Source of the DNA: Allobaculum sp. Allo2 | GTDB taxonomy: Bacteria > Bacillota_I > Bacilli_A > Erysipelotrichales > Erysipelotrichaceae | Length of the DNA: 64,000 nucleotides | Direction of reading: 5' to 3' | NCBI RefSeq assembly: GCF_022701175.1 | Contig: NZ_CP078088.1 | Coordinates: 62,001-126,000, forward strand | Shown: one piece after another, positions 39,659-50,144 of the stretch | Numbering within the stretch: position 1 is the first letter of the stretch | Layout: every line of letters begins with the position of its first letter | Position numbers and translations under genes: made by a program | Notes under the pieces: generated by a model | Seen by the model: only the letters and a program-made list of their open reading frames with translations | What the model was told of the DNA's origin: nothing | Databases searched by the model: none

Positions 39659-40680
39659 ACTGGGTTTTCTTTCGATCCAGCTTTCTTTGAAGGGCGATCA
39701 GGCCAAGCAGAAGCATCCACATGGCTCCAAACAGAAGCAGCAGATCGCGGTAGTGCGTTTGCGATCCGGTTTGCGGACTTCTGAGCGTGCTTGGCGGTGT
39801 TTTCGTATTCGTCGACGGGGATTTGTACCAGGCTGCGGTGTCGGGCTGCTCTTTCGATCGGCGTACGGTACTGCAATGGTCAGCGCGTTTTGCGTCTGCA
39901 GCCTTTCGTCAATAAAAAGCTGACCGTCTTCGAGCAGCTCGGCTTTGACGATCCGTGAACTCAGATCATAGCCTTCAGGCGCTTTGGTTTCCCGAATATA
40001 AATGGTTTCTCCCAGATCGAGCGTGAAGCGCGCAAAGCCGTTTTGGGATCGCCGGCGACTTCGTTGCGCAGATTCTTGCACTCTTCATCCCGATAGGCGG
40101 AAAACGCAAAGTTTTTTGACGTAATGGCTTTTCCGTCTTCGTCAGTCTTGACGATTTGCACGACTGGCAGCGGCAGCGACTTGGCGCTGACTTTTACCCG
40201 GTATTCGAGCGAACCGTTTTCCTCGTTAAACACGGGAAGCGCGCAAAGAAAATCCGGAATCCGGTTGTAGCCGGACGGCCTGGACGTATGGATCAGAAAC
40301 AGACCGCATTCGCCGGTTTCAAAGAGTGCCTGACCGTTTTTATCGCTCGTACATGTAGCGATCGGCTTGCCTTTCGCCGCGGATAAAATGTCGAGCGCCT
40401 TGTAGAGGGCGTCGGCGCTTTGAAGATCTTCCGGCTGCAGGGAACAGTTTTTATACCCGTCCAGATATTCGAAGCCGCCGTTTTCGAGCCGGGCACACTG
40501 GTACAGCTCAAATTCCACATCGTGCCCATTTCGATGGTCTTCCGTCTCTTCCAGCTCGATCAGAATCGCCGGAGAAGGCGACTCTTCGCTGGCCGCATCG
40601 ATTTCGGCTGCGCGAACGGGCAGACCGGACAGGCAAAGACACATCAGCAGCGATATGAGAAGCTGTCGGATTCGATTCAA
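39657..40680 (-). CDS. Accessory (probably basal) pilin with SpaA domain, frameshifted
   Basis: Signal peptide MNRIRQLLISLLMCLCLSGLPVRAA-like, then two SpaA/pilin-type beta domains (VEFELYQCARLENGG; VQIVKTDEDGKAITSKNFAFSAY and IYIRETKAPEGYDLS with the isopeptide-type Glu). After breaks near 40055 and 39865 the third frame gives a Pro/Thr/Ser-rich neck, the sorting motif SPQTG, a hydrophobic helix (LLLLFGAMWMLLLGLIAL) and the basic tail QRKLDRKK. About 340 residues. It is the last gene of the pilus operon, the usual place of the cell-wall anchor subunit. That role is inferred from gene order. Confidence 0.82.
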
Positions 40681-40752
40681 ATCACATTCTCCTTTCCAAC
40701 TTTAAAAACAAGCCTCCTGCTTTATCGTTTTGTATTTCGATAAGGCAGGCAT

Positions 40753-41611
40753 TCAGCGTCTTTTCCTATGAGCGAAAAAGCGCGCCAGAAAAACGAGTCC
40801 GACCAGACCGAACAGGGCAGCCGGCACGAGCAGAAACAGCCGGGAAACCGGCGAAGAAACCGAAAGCATCGGCGAAGCGCTCTGACGCTCTTCTTCCATA
40901 TCCTGGGTATATTCCGTGCGCATCCCGCTTACTAAAAGACGGTGTGAATTGATGCCAAAGGGCGTACACGTAATGAGCGTCACCCGATCTTCCTCCGGAT
41001 CGATTTTCAGCTTCTCCGTTTTGGACGGTTCCACTACCTGAATGTCGCAGACGCGATAGGCAAGCGTCTCGAGCGGATTTTCGATCAGAAACAGATCCCC
41101 TTCTTCCAGCTCATCCAGGCGCGTAAACAGCATCGCGCTCGCCATGCCCCGGTGCGAAGAAAGCAGGCAATGACTGCCTTTCCCGCCGCAGGGCAGCGAA
41201 GACCATTCCACATGTCCGGCTCCGCTGGCCATGCTCTGCGCACTGGCTCTGGGATAAATCGGCAGATGGACCCCGATTTTGGGAATGGAAATCGAACCCA
41301 TGATCGAATTGCCGTTCCAGTCGAGCTGTTCTTCATAGCCGTCCTGCTCCCGGGAAGGAAAAGCCCCGTCCAGATCCTGCGCAAGTGCCTGATTGTAGCG
41401 CCTGGCGTTCTGATCGATCGCCTCGAGTTTTTGAACATCGCTCTTCTGCGGTGTCTGGAGCATGGAGCGCACACTGTCTTCCTGCGCCGCCTTCGTCCAG
41501 GAAAAAGAAAGCGCCGGCAGCATGCTGAAGCCAAGACCCAGAACGATCAGAAGGAGGAAAGCGTCTTTCGGATGTTCTTTTACGACCCGCTCTCTGGCCG
41601 CGCTTTTTCAT
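40753..41611 (-). CDS. srtC: Class C (pilus-assembling) sortase, one frameshift
   Basis: About 285 residues with an N-terminal and a C-terminal membrane helix, the class C layout. The catalytic His lies in LLSSHRGMASAMLF, and Cys and Arg in TLITCTPFGINSHRLLVSG. The core MGSISIPKIGVHLPIYP is typical. One break near 41555 lies within the N-terminal helix; the restored start at 41611 reads MKKRGQRAGRKRTSERR. It links pilin subunits by Lys isopeptide bonds at the outer face of the membrane. Its start overlaps the end of the backbone pilin gene. Confidence 0.95.
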
Positions 41612-43443
41612 TGCTTCGGACCTTTCTTTCGATTTTTTGTTTTCCAGATTCAGCGTTTTCCATTTCGTCTTCCGCTTTGGATTTGCGGCGGCTGGCCAGA
41701 CCCAGACTCAGTCCGCCGATAACGAGCAGGCCGCTCGCGCCGAAAGAAACCAGCGCTGTACTCGATCCGCTCAGAGGCAGAACGAGAGACGTCCGGTTGA
41801 CCACATCCATATAGAGGGCCAAAGGATGGATTGACGTTTCGAGTACTTTTTCCACGCGTTCGTCCTGGCCGAGCACATGGTTGGTAATGACCGCTCTGGC
41901 TTCGAGCGTATTCAGGGTTTTGCGATCGAGATCCTTATCGCCGGCTGTGTATTCATCGCGCTGATTGGTAAACGTCGGAAGCACATCGAGCTGAACGGGT
42001 TTCGACAGTCCGCGATAGCCTTGCGGCGCGCGCGTTTCCTTCAAATAGACGCTGCCCTGATCCAGTCCGTAAATGCGGAAAATCCCGTCGGCGCCGGTGA
42101 CCATTTCGACCGCCTGCTTTTTCAGATCCGGATTTTGCGCAATTGCGTTTTCGTTCATAACAAAATAGCCGTCTTTCGCTGGTCGAAGCAGAATTTCCCG
42201 GGTGCACGCTTCGTCTTCATACAGGCGGAAGGCTGCATCCTTAAGCGGCTTGTCGGCGTCATTGATCTTTGTCGCCTTCAGCGCATAGGAATAGCTGACA
42301 ACGGTATCCCATGGGGTGAAGTTGTGCTTTCCTGCCCGTCCGCACGCGGATCACTGGAATACTCCAGACGCGCATCGTTTTCCTGCGCGGTCATGCCTTC
42401 GCCGCTGGTAAAGGCGTTTTCATTGAATTCGCCTTCAAATTCGATGCGCAGCGTCTGGCCGTACACGTGATTTCCTGCAGCATCGAATTTGGGCAGAATG
42501 GAATTTACCAGCCCCTTCACGTCGTCAAAACAAACCGCAAACGTTTCGCCTTCCGTTCCGGTTTCGACCCGATACTGACCGGCGGGAATGGTTTTGATCT
42601 GGCTGCCTTCCACAAAGCTGCAGCGAATGGAATCCGGATGCAGAGTCAGACCGGCGTCCATCACATCGTGGATTTTCATGAAGTACGTATCGTATTCCTC
42701 CATCGACGGCACGGCGACATCGATGCGATACGGAATGTTCTGCCCGCCCTGGTAATCGCCGATATCGTTCCAGCCGACATTCTGATCGTCTTCTTCAATT
42801 TTCTTGATCAGCTGCGGCACGCTTCCTTTCAGCTGCACGTCCATGTTTTTCGTCCACGTATCCACCACGCAAAGCGAAGCGGCCTGATGAGTCTGCGCGC
42901 TTGAGGGGATGTCGGCTTCATTGAGCAGATACCAGCCCGGCTTAAGATTTTTGAACACATACGATCCGTCCGCCGCGGATACGTCCGCCTGCGTAATCGT
43001 TACCCGCTTTTCCGGATTGGCATACTGCATCAGATTGGGACGCAGACTTTCAACAAACTGCCGGAAATCGGACTGAACGCCTTCCGGCTGGCCGACAATC
43101 GTGCGATACGTTTCGACTTCGTCCAGGATCTGCTGGTCCGTCATGTCCTGGAGCGCAATGCCTTTTCGATCGCAGATCGTTCGAACGAGCGCCGGCTTGC
43201 ATAACGGGTTGATCGTGTAGTGAATGGAACTTCCATCTTCGGCTTCCTGAGCATCCATCAGGCGATACAGTTCAAACTTGCGTCCCGCCAGCGATCCGGT
43301 ATTTCCCGGGTGCAGCGTAATGGTGCACGTCTGCGCCGCCAGAACTGGATGGACCAGAAGCGGCGTATACATAGCCGTCATGCCGCTCAGTCCCAGGACG
43401 GCGCTTAAAGCCAGCGCCTGCGGCCATCGTCTTTGTGACTCAT
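41580..43443 (-). CDS. Backbone pilin, isopeptide-forming SpaH/EbpB-like (frameshifted)
   Basis: About 620 residues. The ATG at 43443 (one A missing in the first codons) gives a signal peptide RRWPQALALSAVLGLSG followed by ...VHPVLAA. Next come Ig-like fimbrial domains: LHPGNTGSLAGRKFELYRLMD, VFKNLKPGWYLLNEAD, an EEDDQNVGWNDIGDYQGG central domain, and a Cna-B domain with VYLKETRAPQGY. After a break near 42315 it runs intact to a C-terminal sorting signal LPLSG, a hydrophobic helix (FGASGLLVIGGLSLGLA) and RRKSK. The stop at 41580 may be shifted by an A-run near 41630. It is predicted to form the polymer shaft. Confidence 0.88.
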
Positions 43444-46090
43444 CCGTTTGTTCCCCTCTTTCCGTTTTCTTCTTCTCTCTTTGCTTAAATGCGGGCGTCC
43501 GCATAAGCAGCCCGACAGTACACAACGTAACGGCCATGCCGCTAAAAAGCAGCGCCTCCTGACTTCCGCTCTGGGGCAGAAGGAGCTGTTTCGCATTGGA
43601 AACTGTCCATTTCAGAACGGGAAGGCCGTTTTCGTCCTTCTGCAGACTCCAGCCTTCTGGCCAGGCGGATTCGCCTTTGTAATCGACTGTAATCTGCAAA
43701 TTGCCCTGCGAATCGCGCGCAAATCGAATCGCATGAAGCAGCGGATTTCCCGTTTCGTCCGTTTTCATCCGATAGCCTTCAGGCGCTTTCGTTTCGGCGA
43801 TGTAATACAGACCGTCCGCTTCGATTTCAAAATGAATTTCGCCGTTTTCGCCGCTCTCTTTTTCTGAAGGACACTCTGGCGATCTTCGCCGTACAAAGTA
43901 AATTCGGCGCCCTGCAGCGGCTCATTGTTTTCGTCGACTTTTTGAATTTTCAGTTTTGCGCCGCCTGAATCGTTTGGAATGGACAGGCGGCCGTTTTCAT
44001 GGCGCTGCCCATCCTCCAGACCCTGGATCTGAACGCGTTCGCCTTCAACGATGACTGTCAGCACATTGGCGGCTGCCTGATACCCCTGCAGCGGCTGCAC
44101 TTCCTGAATCGTGTACGTTCCATCGGTCGCATAGGAAAAGGCGATTTCGCCGTTTTCGTCCGTTTTTAAAATTTCTTCGGTTCCATCCGGTTTTCCAAGA
44201 CGGAATTCGACGCCGGCTAAAGGCGCATTGGTCTGCCGGTCGTATTTGAACAGAATGGTGTCGATGGGCGTCTCTTCGAAAATAAGCGGATTTTCAAACG
44301 GGTCGATGGCGGTGTCATCGAGGACGATACCCTTTTCTTCCGGATTGAGAAAGTAGCCGTCGGGCGCTTTGATTTCGCGGATCAGTACGCAGCCAACGGG
44401 CAGCACGTGCGTTCCATCGGCGGTTTTGAAAATCTCATCGCCGCTGACAAAATGCGAATCGTCCATTTTGAGACGCCCCTGGCTGTCGGTCTGATAAATC
44501 CACGAATACGCCGGCACGGGCTTCTTTCCGGGTTTGACTTTCACATTGACGTCCCGGTAATACTCGATTTGAAACTGCGCCCCGGCCAGACTTTTCGACG
44601 GTGTGGAAGACTGAGTCCGGCTGTGCTGCTTTTTCAAAATCAGACCGGGGACAAAGTAGTCCGGCGTGTCCTGGAAGTACGTGTCATTTCCCGATTCCTT
44701 GACGGTCTTGCCGTTTTCGAGATGCACCGTCCGGATTTCGGAGGAGAGCTGATAGTTTGGCGGCGCTTTGAGTTCCTTGATGCAGTACCAGCCTTCTTCC
44801 AGATCGAGCGTATTCGTTTCGCCATTGGCCTGACTGATCAGCGTTCCCACCCGTTTGGATTCATCGGGCGTCAGGCCCTGGTAGACGCCAAATTCCGCCC
44901 CTCAAACGAATAGCGCTTGGAGTTGGACACCGTAATCTGGGGCATCGTGGTGCCTTTTTCCATCCACAACCAGCAGTGCGTCGGTTCTTTGGGCGGCTCG
45001 CCCTCTCCATACAGCAGCGGCTGCTTGGGCATCCAATGGCCGTTCCAGTTGAGATACTGTCCAGCGACGGTGACCATATAGGCTTTGTAAAAGGTCGGAT
45101 CGGGTTTGGCCTGAATTTCTTCCCAGAGTTTTGAAACGACGGGAATCCAGCTGCCCTCCAGAGCGATATTGTGCGAAAACGATCCGTTGCCGAGAGCTTC
45201 CGAAACCAGATCATCGGTGATGACGATCTGCGCTTCTTCGGAATAGCCTTTGGCGATCAGAATGTTCGCCGGACCGTTATACGCGTAATACAGAACTTTG
45301 CGCAAAGCGGGGTTATCGACTTCTACAGGAGCACTCGCCGAATCGCCCCGCAAGGGCATGCCGTTTTGCCAGTTGCCGCAAAACGCCCATTTTCCATTCG
45401 AGAGCAGCCAGAGTCCGTTGTTTTCGGTGGCAGTGCCTACCCGAACGGACAGGGCGCGATAGCCTTCGACGACCAGACCGGACGCTTTTGGCTTTGCGGC
45501 GCGTCTTTCTGCCGGTGAAGCAGAAGGACTGGCTTCGTTTTCTTCTGGGTTTGCCCCGTCTTTGGACGGATCGGATTCCTTCTGCTCCGTTTCGCGATCG
45601 CTCTCGTTTTCCGAAGACGATGCGAGAGAAGAGCTGGAGGAGGCATCCCCGCTTGAGCGATCGGAGATCTGTGAAGCCTCTACGTCTGCCTGATCCGCTC
45701 TGGCTCTGCCGATTTCTTCTTTTTCAAAACGCGCCCGGATAACCATCGGCGTTTCGACAGGGACGATTTTCTTCCAGGACGCTTTCTGCATCGCATCCCT
45801 TTGTGGGACATCATTGATTTCGAGTCGTTCGATGACATAGCCCGGCTGGCTTTCGGCTTCGATTTCGAGAGTCTTTGCGCCTTTCAGATCGGTCTCTGTT
45901 TTCTGGCCGGGAGGACATTCGATCGGTTCACTTTCCAATACAGCCCTCAGGCTGCCGCCTTCATTCGTCTGCATCGTCAGCGCAGGAATGTCCGGCGGAT
46001 CGGTCTTCTGCACGGCGGCACTCGAGAGGCCGCAGCACAGACTCAAAGCGCATAAAAAGCCCGGGACGACTTGAATAACGCTTGAAACAT
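43440..46090 (-). CDS. Pilus tip adhesin with thioester-like and SpaA domains (frameshifted)
   Basis: About 880 residues, first gene of the operon. The ATG at 46090 (one T missing near 46055) gives MFQALFKSSRAF and a signal peptide. Then come an N-terminal domain, a Ser/Glu-rich linker, a domain resembling a thioester domain (KWAFCGNWQNG, KVLYYAYNGP) and about four Cna-B/SpaA repeats with E-box-like ends (IKELKAPPNY, IREIKAPDGY, IQEVQPLQGY, IAETKAPEGY). It ends in LPQSG, a hydrophobic helix and KQREKKK. Breaks lie near 44905 and 43865. The restored stop overlaps the pilin ATG. Size and position suggest the tip subunit. Confidence 0.85.
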
Positions 46091-46213
46091 TTCGTTTTTC
46101 CTTTCTTCTTGTCTGGATCCGGCCGTTTGGACCGGCCGTTTTCGCGTCTGCAGTCCGCGATCGATCTGAAGAAAGGATAATCACACGCCAGAGTGGGAGT
46201 AAAGATTAAAAAT

Positions 46214-46233
46214 ATTCCATAATGATGTGGAAT
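46214..46233. promoter_or_regulatory. Palindromic operator-like site upstream of the pilus operon
   Basis: ATTCCATAATGATGTGGAAT, with perfect 6-base arms spaced by 8. It lies about 125 bases before the adhesin start, in an AT-rich stretch that is otherwise non-coding. A minus-strand TTTACA is nearby. It is a candidate binding site for a regulator of pilus expression; no regulator is encoded next to it. Confidence 0.5.
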
Positions 46234-46316
46234 AGAGTGTAAATCATGTTATTTTCCGCATTCCGTCACGCTTTTCTCCCGGTGAAAACCGCCCGCCTGA
46301 AAGACGGGCAGGCAGA

Positions 46317-46362
46317 AAAAGCGGCTTCTTCAAACCGTCGGAAAGATTGTTGAAGAAGCCGT
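46317..46362 (-). terminator. Terminator after nth
   Basis: Minus-strand GGCTTCTTCA pairs with TGAAGAAGCC across a 20-base loop, followed by GCTTTTT, 28 bases past the nth stop. Confidence 0.85.
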
Positions 46363-46389
46363 CAATGGATTCAATAGTGTGTCTGGAAA

Positions 46390-47085
46390 TTATTTGGACG
46401 CTTTGCGTTTTGGCCGGACACCCTTGGCCACAAAGTCGGGATCAATTTTCTGTGCCTTGTAAAGATCAAACTTTTCCCGTTTACAAAACGAGGCAAACGG
46501 GCACTTTTCGCATTTGGGGAATCGGGCCGTACAAAAATAGCGGCCGAAAAAGATGAGGTCGTGATGGGCCTGATTCCAGCGCTCGCGCGGCAGCTTGCGG
46601 CGCAGCTTTTCTTCGACCTTAAGCGGATCATCGTCAAACTTGGCCAGACCCAGACGCTTGGAAACCCGCTCCACATGGGTATCGACGGCCATCGATGGAA
46701 TGTCGAAAGCGACGGAACGGACTACGTTAGCCGTCTTGCGGCCGACGCCAGGCAGCGACTGCAGTTCCTTGAACGTGGACGGCACTTCGCCGTGAAACTC
46801 TTCTTCGATCTTCTGGGCGAGTTCCACGATGTTTTTGGATTTGGTCGGATAAAGACCAATGCTGCGAATGGTGTCGGCGACCTCCTGCACATCCGCCTTG
46901 GCCAGCGAAGCCGAATCGGGCCAGCGGGAAAAGAGCGTCGGCGTGACGCGGTTTACTCCCGCATCCGTTGTCTGGGCCGACAGCACGACGGCGACCAGCA
47001 GCTGAAACGGCGTTTCGTGCAGCAGTTCGCATTTGGCATTTGGGAACAGAATTTCAATCTGATCCAGAATTTCTTCCGGTTTCAT
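46390..47085 (-). CDS. nth: Endonuclease III
   Basis: Intact, 231 residues. DNA glycosylase/AP lyase for oxidised pyrimidines. It shows an HhH motif LPGVGRKTANVV with the catalytic Lys, catalytic Asp in AVDTHVERVSKRLG, and a C-terminal [4Fe-4S] loop C-x6-C-x2-C-x5-C (CTARFPKCEKCPFASFC). The start overlaps the dnaD stop by 4 bases, the same dnaD-nth order as in Bacillus. Confidence 0.97.
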   Translation of the reverse strand: MKPEEILDQIEILFPNAKCELLHETPFQLLVAVVLSAQTTDAGVNRVTPTLFSRWPDSASLAKADVQEVADTIRSIGLYPTKSKNIVELAQKIEEEFHGEVPSTFKELQSLPGVGRKTANVVRSVAFDIPSMAVDTHVERVSKRLGLAKFDDDPLKVEEKLRRKLPRERWNQAHHDLIFFGRYFCTARFPKCEKCPFASFCKREKFDLYKAQKIDPDFVAKGVRPKRKASK

Positions 47086-47623
47086 CGTCTTCCCTCTTCA
47101 ATATCCTGGGCGCTTAAGCCCTTGGCTTTCCAGTTGACCAGCAGCGCTTCCATGTACGCAATCGAGCGCTTATTGTAGACAGCCGCCTCATCGAGCGCAT
47201 GCAAAATTGTCGACTGTTCGTACGTGTCGCAAAGCTGACTGAGCCGTTCGAGTTCGGAGGCGGAAAGCGTCCGGCCAAATTCCGCCTGCACGCTGGACAG
47301 CAGCGTCTTTTCAAGCGGATGACCGGCAGCCGGCGCCTGATCGAGCAGGCAGTCGAGCATGATCGTCAGCTGCTTGTTTCGGGTATCGATCGTCATGCAC
47401 CCCTTGTCGGACAGCGAAGACATCGCTTCGTCAATCGCTTCCGGATCGAGTCCAGTTTTCAGAGCCAGCTGTTCGGCGATGACCGGCTGATTCGTTTCCT
47501 GCAGGTAGTTGATCGCCAGCAGCGTCAGAATTTCATTGGGTTCGAGCGAAAGGGCATCAATATTTTCAAAAATCCAGGCGGTACGGTTAAACCAGGGGCG
47601 TACCAGTCTTCACGGTTGAGCAT
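47082..47623 (-). CDS. dnaD: DnaD-family replication initiation protein (frameshifted)
   Basis: About 180 residues. The start at 47623 reads MLNREDWYAP; after a break near 47590 it continues WIFENIDALSLEPNEILTLLAINYLQETNQPV, a winged-helix DnaD N-terminal domain. The C-terminal DnaB_2/DnaD domain has ELERLSQLCDTY, NKRSIAYMEALLVNWKAKG. It acts with DnaB/DnaI in helicase loading at oriC and in restart. It is flanked by tseB-like and nth genes as in Bacillus. Confidence 0.85.
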
Positions 47624-48155
47624 GTACCAGGTTCCTTTCATATACCCAGTCCAGGGTGTCGTAATCGAGCATGAGGATCTGTTCGCCGGACTGCAGCTGA
47701 TACACCGGTGCCGAATAGCCGTACGCGAGCGTGACCGTTTCCGGATCCATGTCGTAAGAGCTGCGCGCTTTTTCGCGCGCCGCTTCGTAATTGAGCGTGG
47801 ACAGATCCCGCTCCGTAATGATGCCGCCCTGAGCGTCAAACCAGTACAGCTTCTGATCGGTATAGCCCTGCCAGGTGACAAAAGCGAATTTGTTTTCCGT
47901 CAGGCCCTCGACATGAGGCACCTGTTCTTCAATTCGCGCCTGCACCTGGGCGATCTGCTCATCGTAAAGGCGGGACGGTCCGCTGATAAACAGCGCCCAC
48001 AGGCAGATGATCATCAAAAGAGCACCGCAAAAGAGCGGCCGTCATTGGCCAGCCGTACGTGCCTTTTTCTGCGCCGCCGGTCCTTTCTTCTTGACGGACG
48101 GTTTCTTCTGTTTCGACGAAGCTGCCGCCCTCGCCGATCCTCTTTGCTTACTCAT
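47610..48155 (-). CDS. TseB-like (DUF5590/YpmB) membrane protein with an in-frame TGA
   Basis: The C-terminal block (48017-47610) has a membrane helix (MIICLWALFISGP) followed by two pepSY/DUF5590-like halves (FAFVTWQGYTDQKLYWFDAQGG, VTLAYGYSAPVYQL, MLDYDTLDWVYERN), as in YpmB/TseB, a protein that modulates cell-wall elongation by PBP2A in Bacillus. The same frame upstream encodes a basic N-terminus MSKQRGSARAAASSKQKK from an ATG at 48155, but a TGA at 48042-48044 interrupts it. Either the tail is a separate 37-codon peptide, or one base is wrong. The stop overlaps dnaD by 14 bases. Confidence 0.72.
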
Positions 48156-48162
48156 GGCTTCC

Positions 48163-48168
48163 ATTATA
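48163..48168 (-). promoter_or_regulatory. Minus-10 box for the tseB-dnaD-nth operon
   Basis: Minus-strand TATAAT lies 8 bases before the ATG at 48155. No good minus-35 is seen (TTATCC about 17 bases upstream). A leader this short implies near-leaderless initiation, or a start further in. Confidence 0.4.
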
Positions 48169-48361
48169 TCGACTTCTGTATCAATTGGATAACGGATCCC
48201 CTGACCTCTATTCTTCCTTTCCGATCGCCCTCCAAAACGGTATGCGCGCCTGGCGCAAAAGGTGCGCTGCGCTTTCGGGGATCGTTCCTGGCTTTCGTAT
48301 AATGAAGAAAAAGGCACTGTCCTTTGAAAGGAGACGGCCCCGTCTGGAGGGCCACATCAGT

Positions 48362-50007
48362 ATGACGACATCGCAAATTCTTCCCGTCGGCGCAAACGCC
48401 GACGGTCTCTATGGACTCCTTCCTTCCAAAGCCTGCCGGCACGGCCTGATCGCCGGCGCAACGGGAACGGGCAAGACCGTTACCCTTAAAGTGCTCGCGG
48501 AAAGCTTTTCCGATCTGGGCGTCCCTGTTTTTCTCGTCGACATGAAAGGCGACGTCAGTTCCCTGGCCATGCCGGGAGAGCGAAATGAAAAATCGACGCG
48601 CGTCTGAAAAGCTGCGGCATCGATCCAGAATCGTTCGCGTTTTGCGGCTATCCCGTCCGCTTCTGGGACGTCTTTGGCGAAAACGGCATTCCGCTGCGCA
48701 CCAAGATTTCCGATCTGGGACCGCTTCTGCTCTCCCGTCTGCTTTCGCTTACGCCCGCCCAAACCGGCGTACTCAACATCATTTTCAAAATCGCGGACGA
48801 TCGCGGCTGGCAGCTGATCGATCTGAAAGATCTCCGCGCGATGGCTTCTCTGATCATGGACGAGCGCAAGGAACTGCAGGCGCAGTACGGCACCATTTCT
48901 TCGGCTTCAGCCGGGGCGATCGTACGGGCTTTGCTGGAACTGGAAAATCAGGGCGGCGATCTCTTTTTCAACCAGCCGGATCTGAACATCACCGACTGGC
49001 TGACGCTCAACGGCAGTCAGGGCACGATCAACATTCTGGAAGCGTCCCGCCTTGGACAAAATCCTTTTCTTTACTCGACGTTTCTGTTATGGATGCTTTC
49101 TGAGCTGTACGAAACGCTTCCCGAAGTCGGCGAAGTCGACAAGCCGAAGCTGGTCTTCTTCTTTGATGAAGCGCACATGTTATTTGAAGATACGCCAAAA
49201 GCGCTGCGCGACAAGATTGCGCAGGTTGTTCGTCTGATCCGCTCCAAAGGCGTCAGTCTCTTTTCATCACCCAGAATCCGTCGGATCTCGATGAAGACAT
49301 TCTTTCCCAGCTGCAGAACCGCATTCAGCACGCTCTCCACGCCTATACGCCGGCGGATCAGAAAAAGCTCAAATCGGCGGCAGCCGGTTTTCGGCCCAAT
49401 CCCCGTCTCGATACGCTAAGCGAACTGTCCGCGCTCAAAACCGGCGAAGCGCTCGTCTCCTTCCTCGATGAAGACGGTGCCCCGATGCCGGTCGAAAAAG
49501 TAACCGTTCTTCCGCCCCACTCTTCTTTCCAGGCTCTCACACCCTCGCAAATCCAGCTTGTGGAAAGCCGGGATCCGATGTACGACCACTACGCTAAAGC
49601 CTTTGGTGCCTACAGCGCCTATGAAGCGCTTGAAGAGCAGAAGCGGCAGAAAGAAGCAGACCAAAAGAAGCAGATACTCGTGCTTCTTCCTCCTCCCGTT
49701 CGAAATCCAATCGCACGAATACCCGTCGCGCTGACGAAGACGAGTATGAAAATTACGAAGACGACCGTCCTGCCCGCAGCCAGACCCGGCGCGGACAGAA
49801 TCGTTCCTCTTCTTCGCGCAATTCATCTTCTTCTCTGGAAAAGTCGGTGAAAAAGCCGCCCGTTCTTCTGCACGAAGCATCGGGAGAAGCGTAGGCAAAT
49901 CCATCAGCCGCGGCATTCTTGGCTCCGACAATTCCACCGCCAAACGGGCCGCCGGCAACTTTGCGGGCAGTCTGGTCGGCGATCTCTTCTCTTCCTTTTT
50001 CAAGTAA
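48362..50007 (+). CDS. HerA-like/DUF853 ATPase (frameshifts)
   Basis: About 548 residues of the DUF853 helicase-HerA-like family. Walker A is in [20 protein letters not shown], then VFLVDMKGDVSS, FWDVFGENGIPLRTKISDLGPLLLSRLL, a QTGVLNIIFKIADDRGW region, and Walker B LVFFFDEAHMLF. Breaks near 48597, 49262 and 49680 are bridged; the third frame at the end is a basic, Ser/Arg-rich tail closing GSLVGDLFSSFFK. The family is conserved but poorly understood; related HerA proteins pump or remodel DNA. Divergent from tseB. Confidence 0.85.
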
Positions 50008-50060
50008 GAAGGCAGGAAGCCTTCTGAGGGCCGCTTATATCGTTTGAACGCAGGAAACAC

Positions 50061-50114
50061 AAAAGCACCGGATTTCTTCGATCGGCCGGCGATCGAGAAA
50101 GATCCGATGCTTTT
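50061..50114. terminator. Bidirectional terminator between the HerA-like gene and mtnN
   Basis: AAAAGCACCGGATTTCTTCGATCG pairs imperfectly with the mirror arm ending GATGCTTTT. T-runs are on both strands, between two convergent genes. Confidence 0.75.
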
Positions 50115-50144
50115 CTTCTGTATTTCTATTGCATTTCCGTCTGC

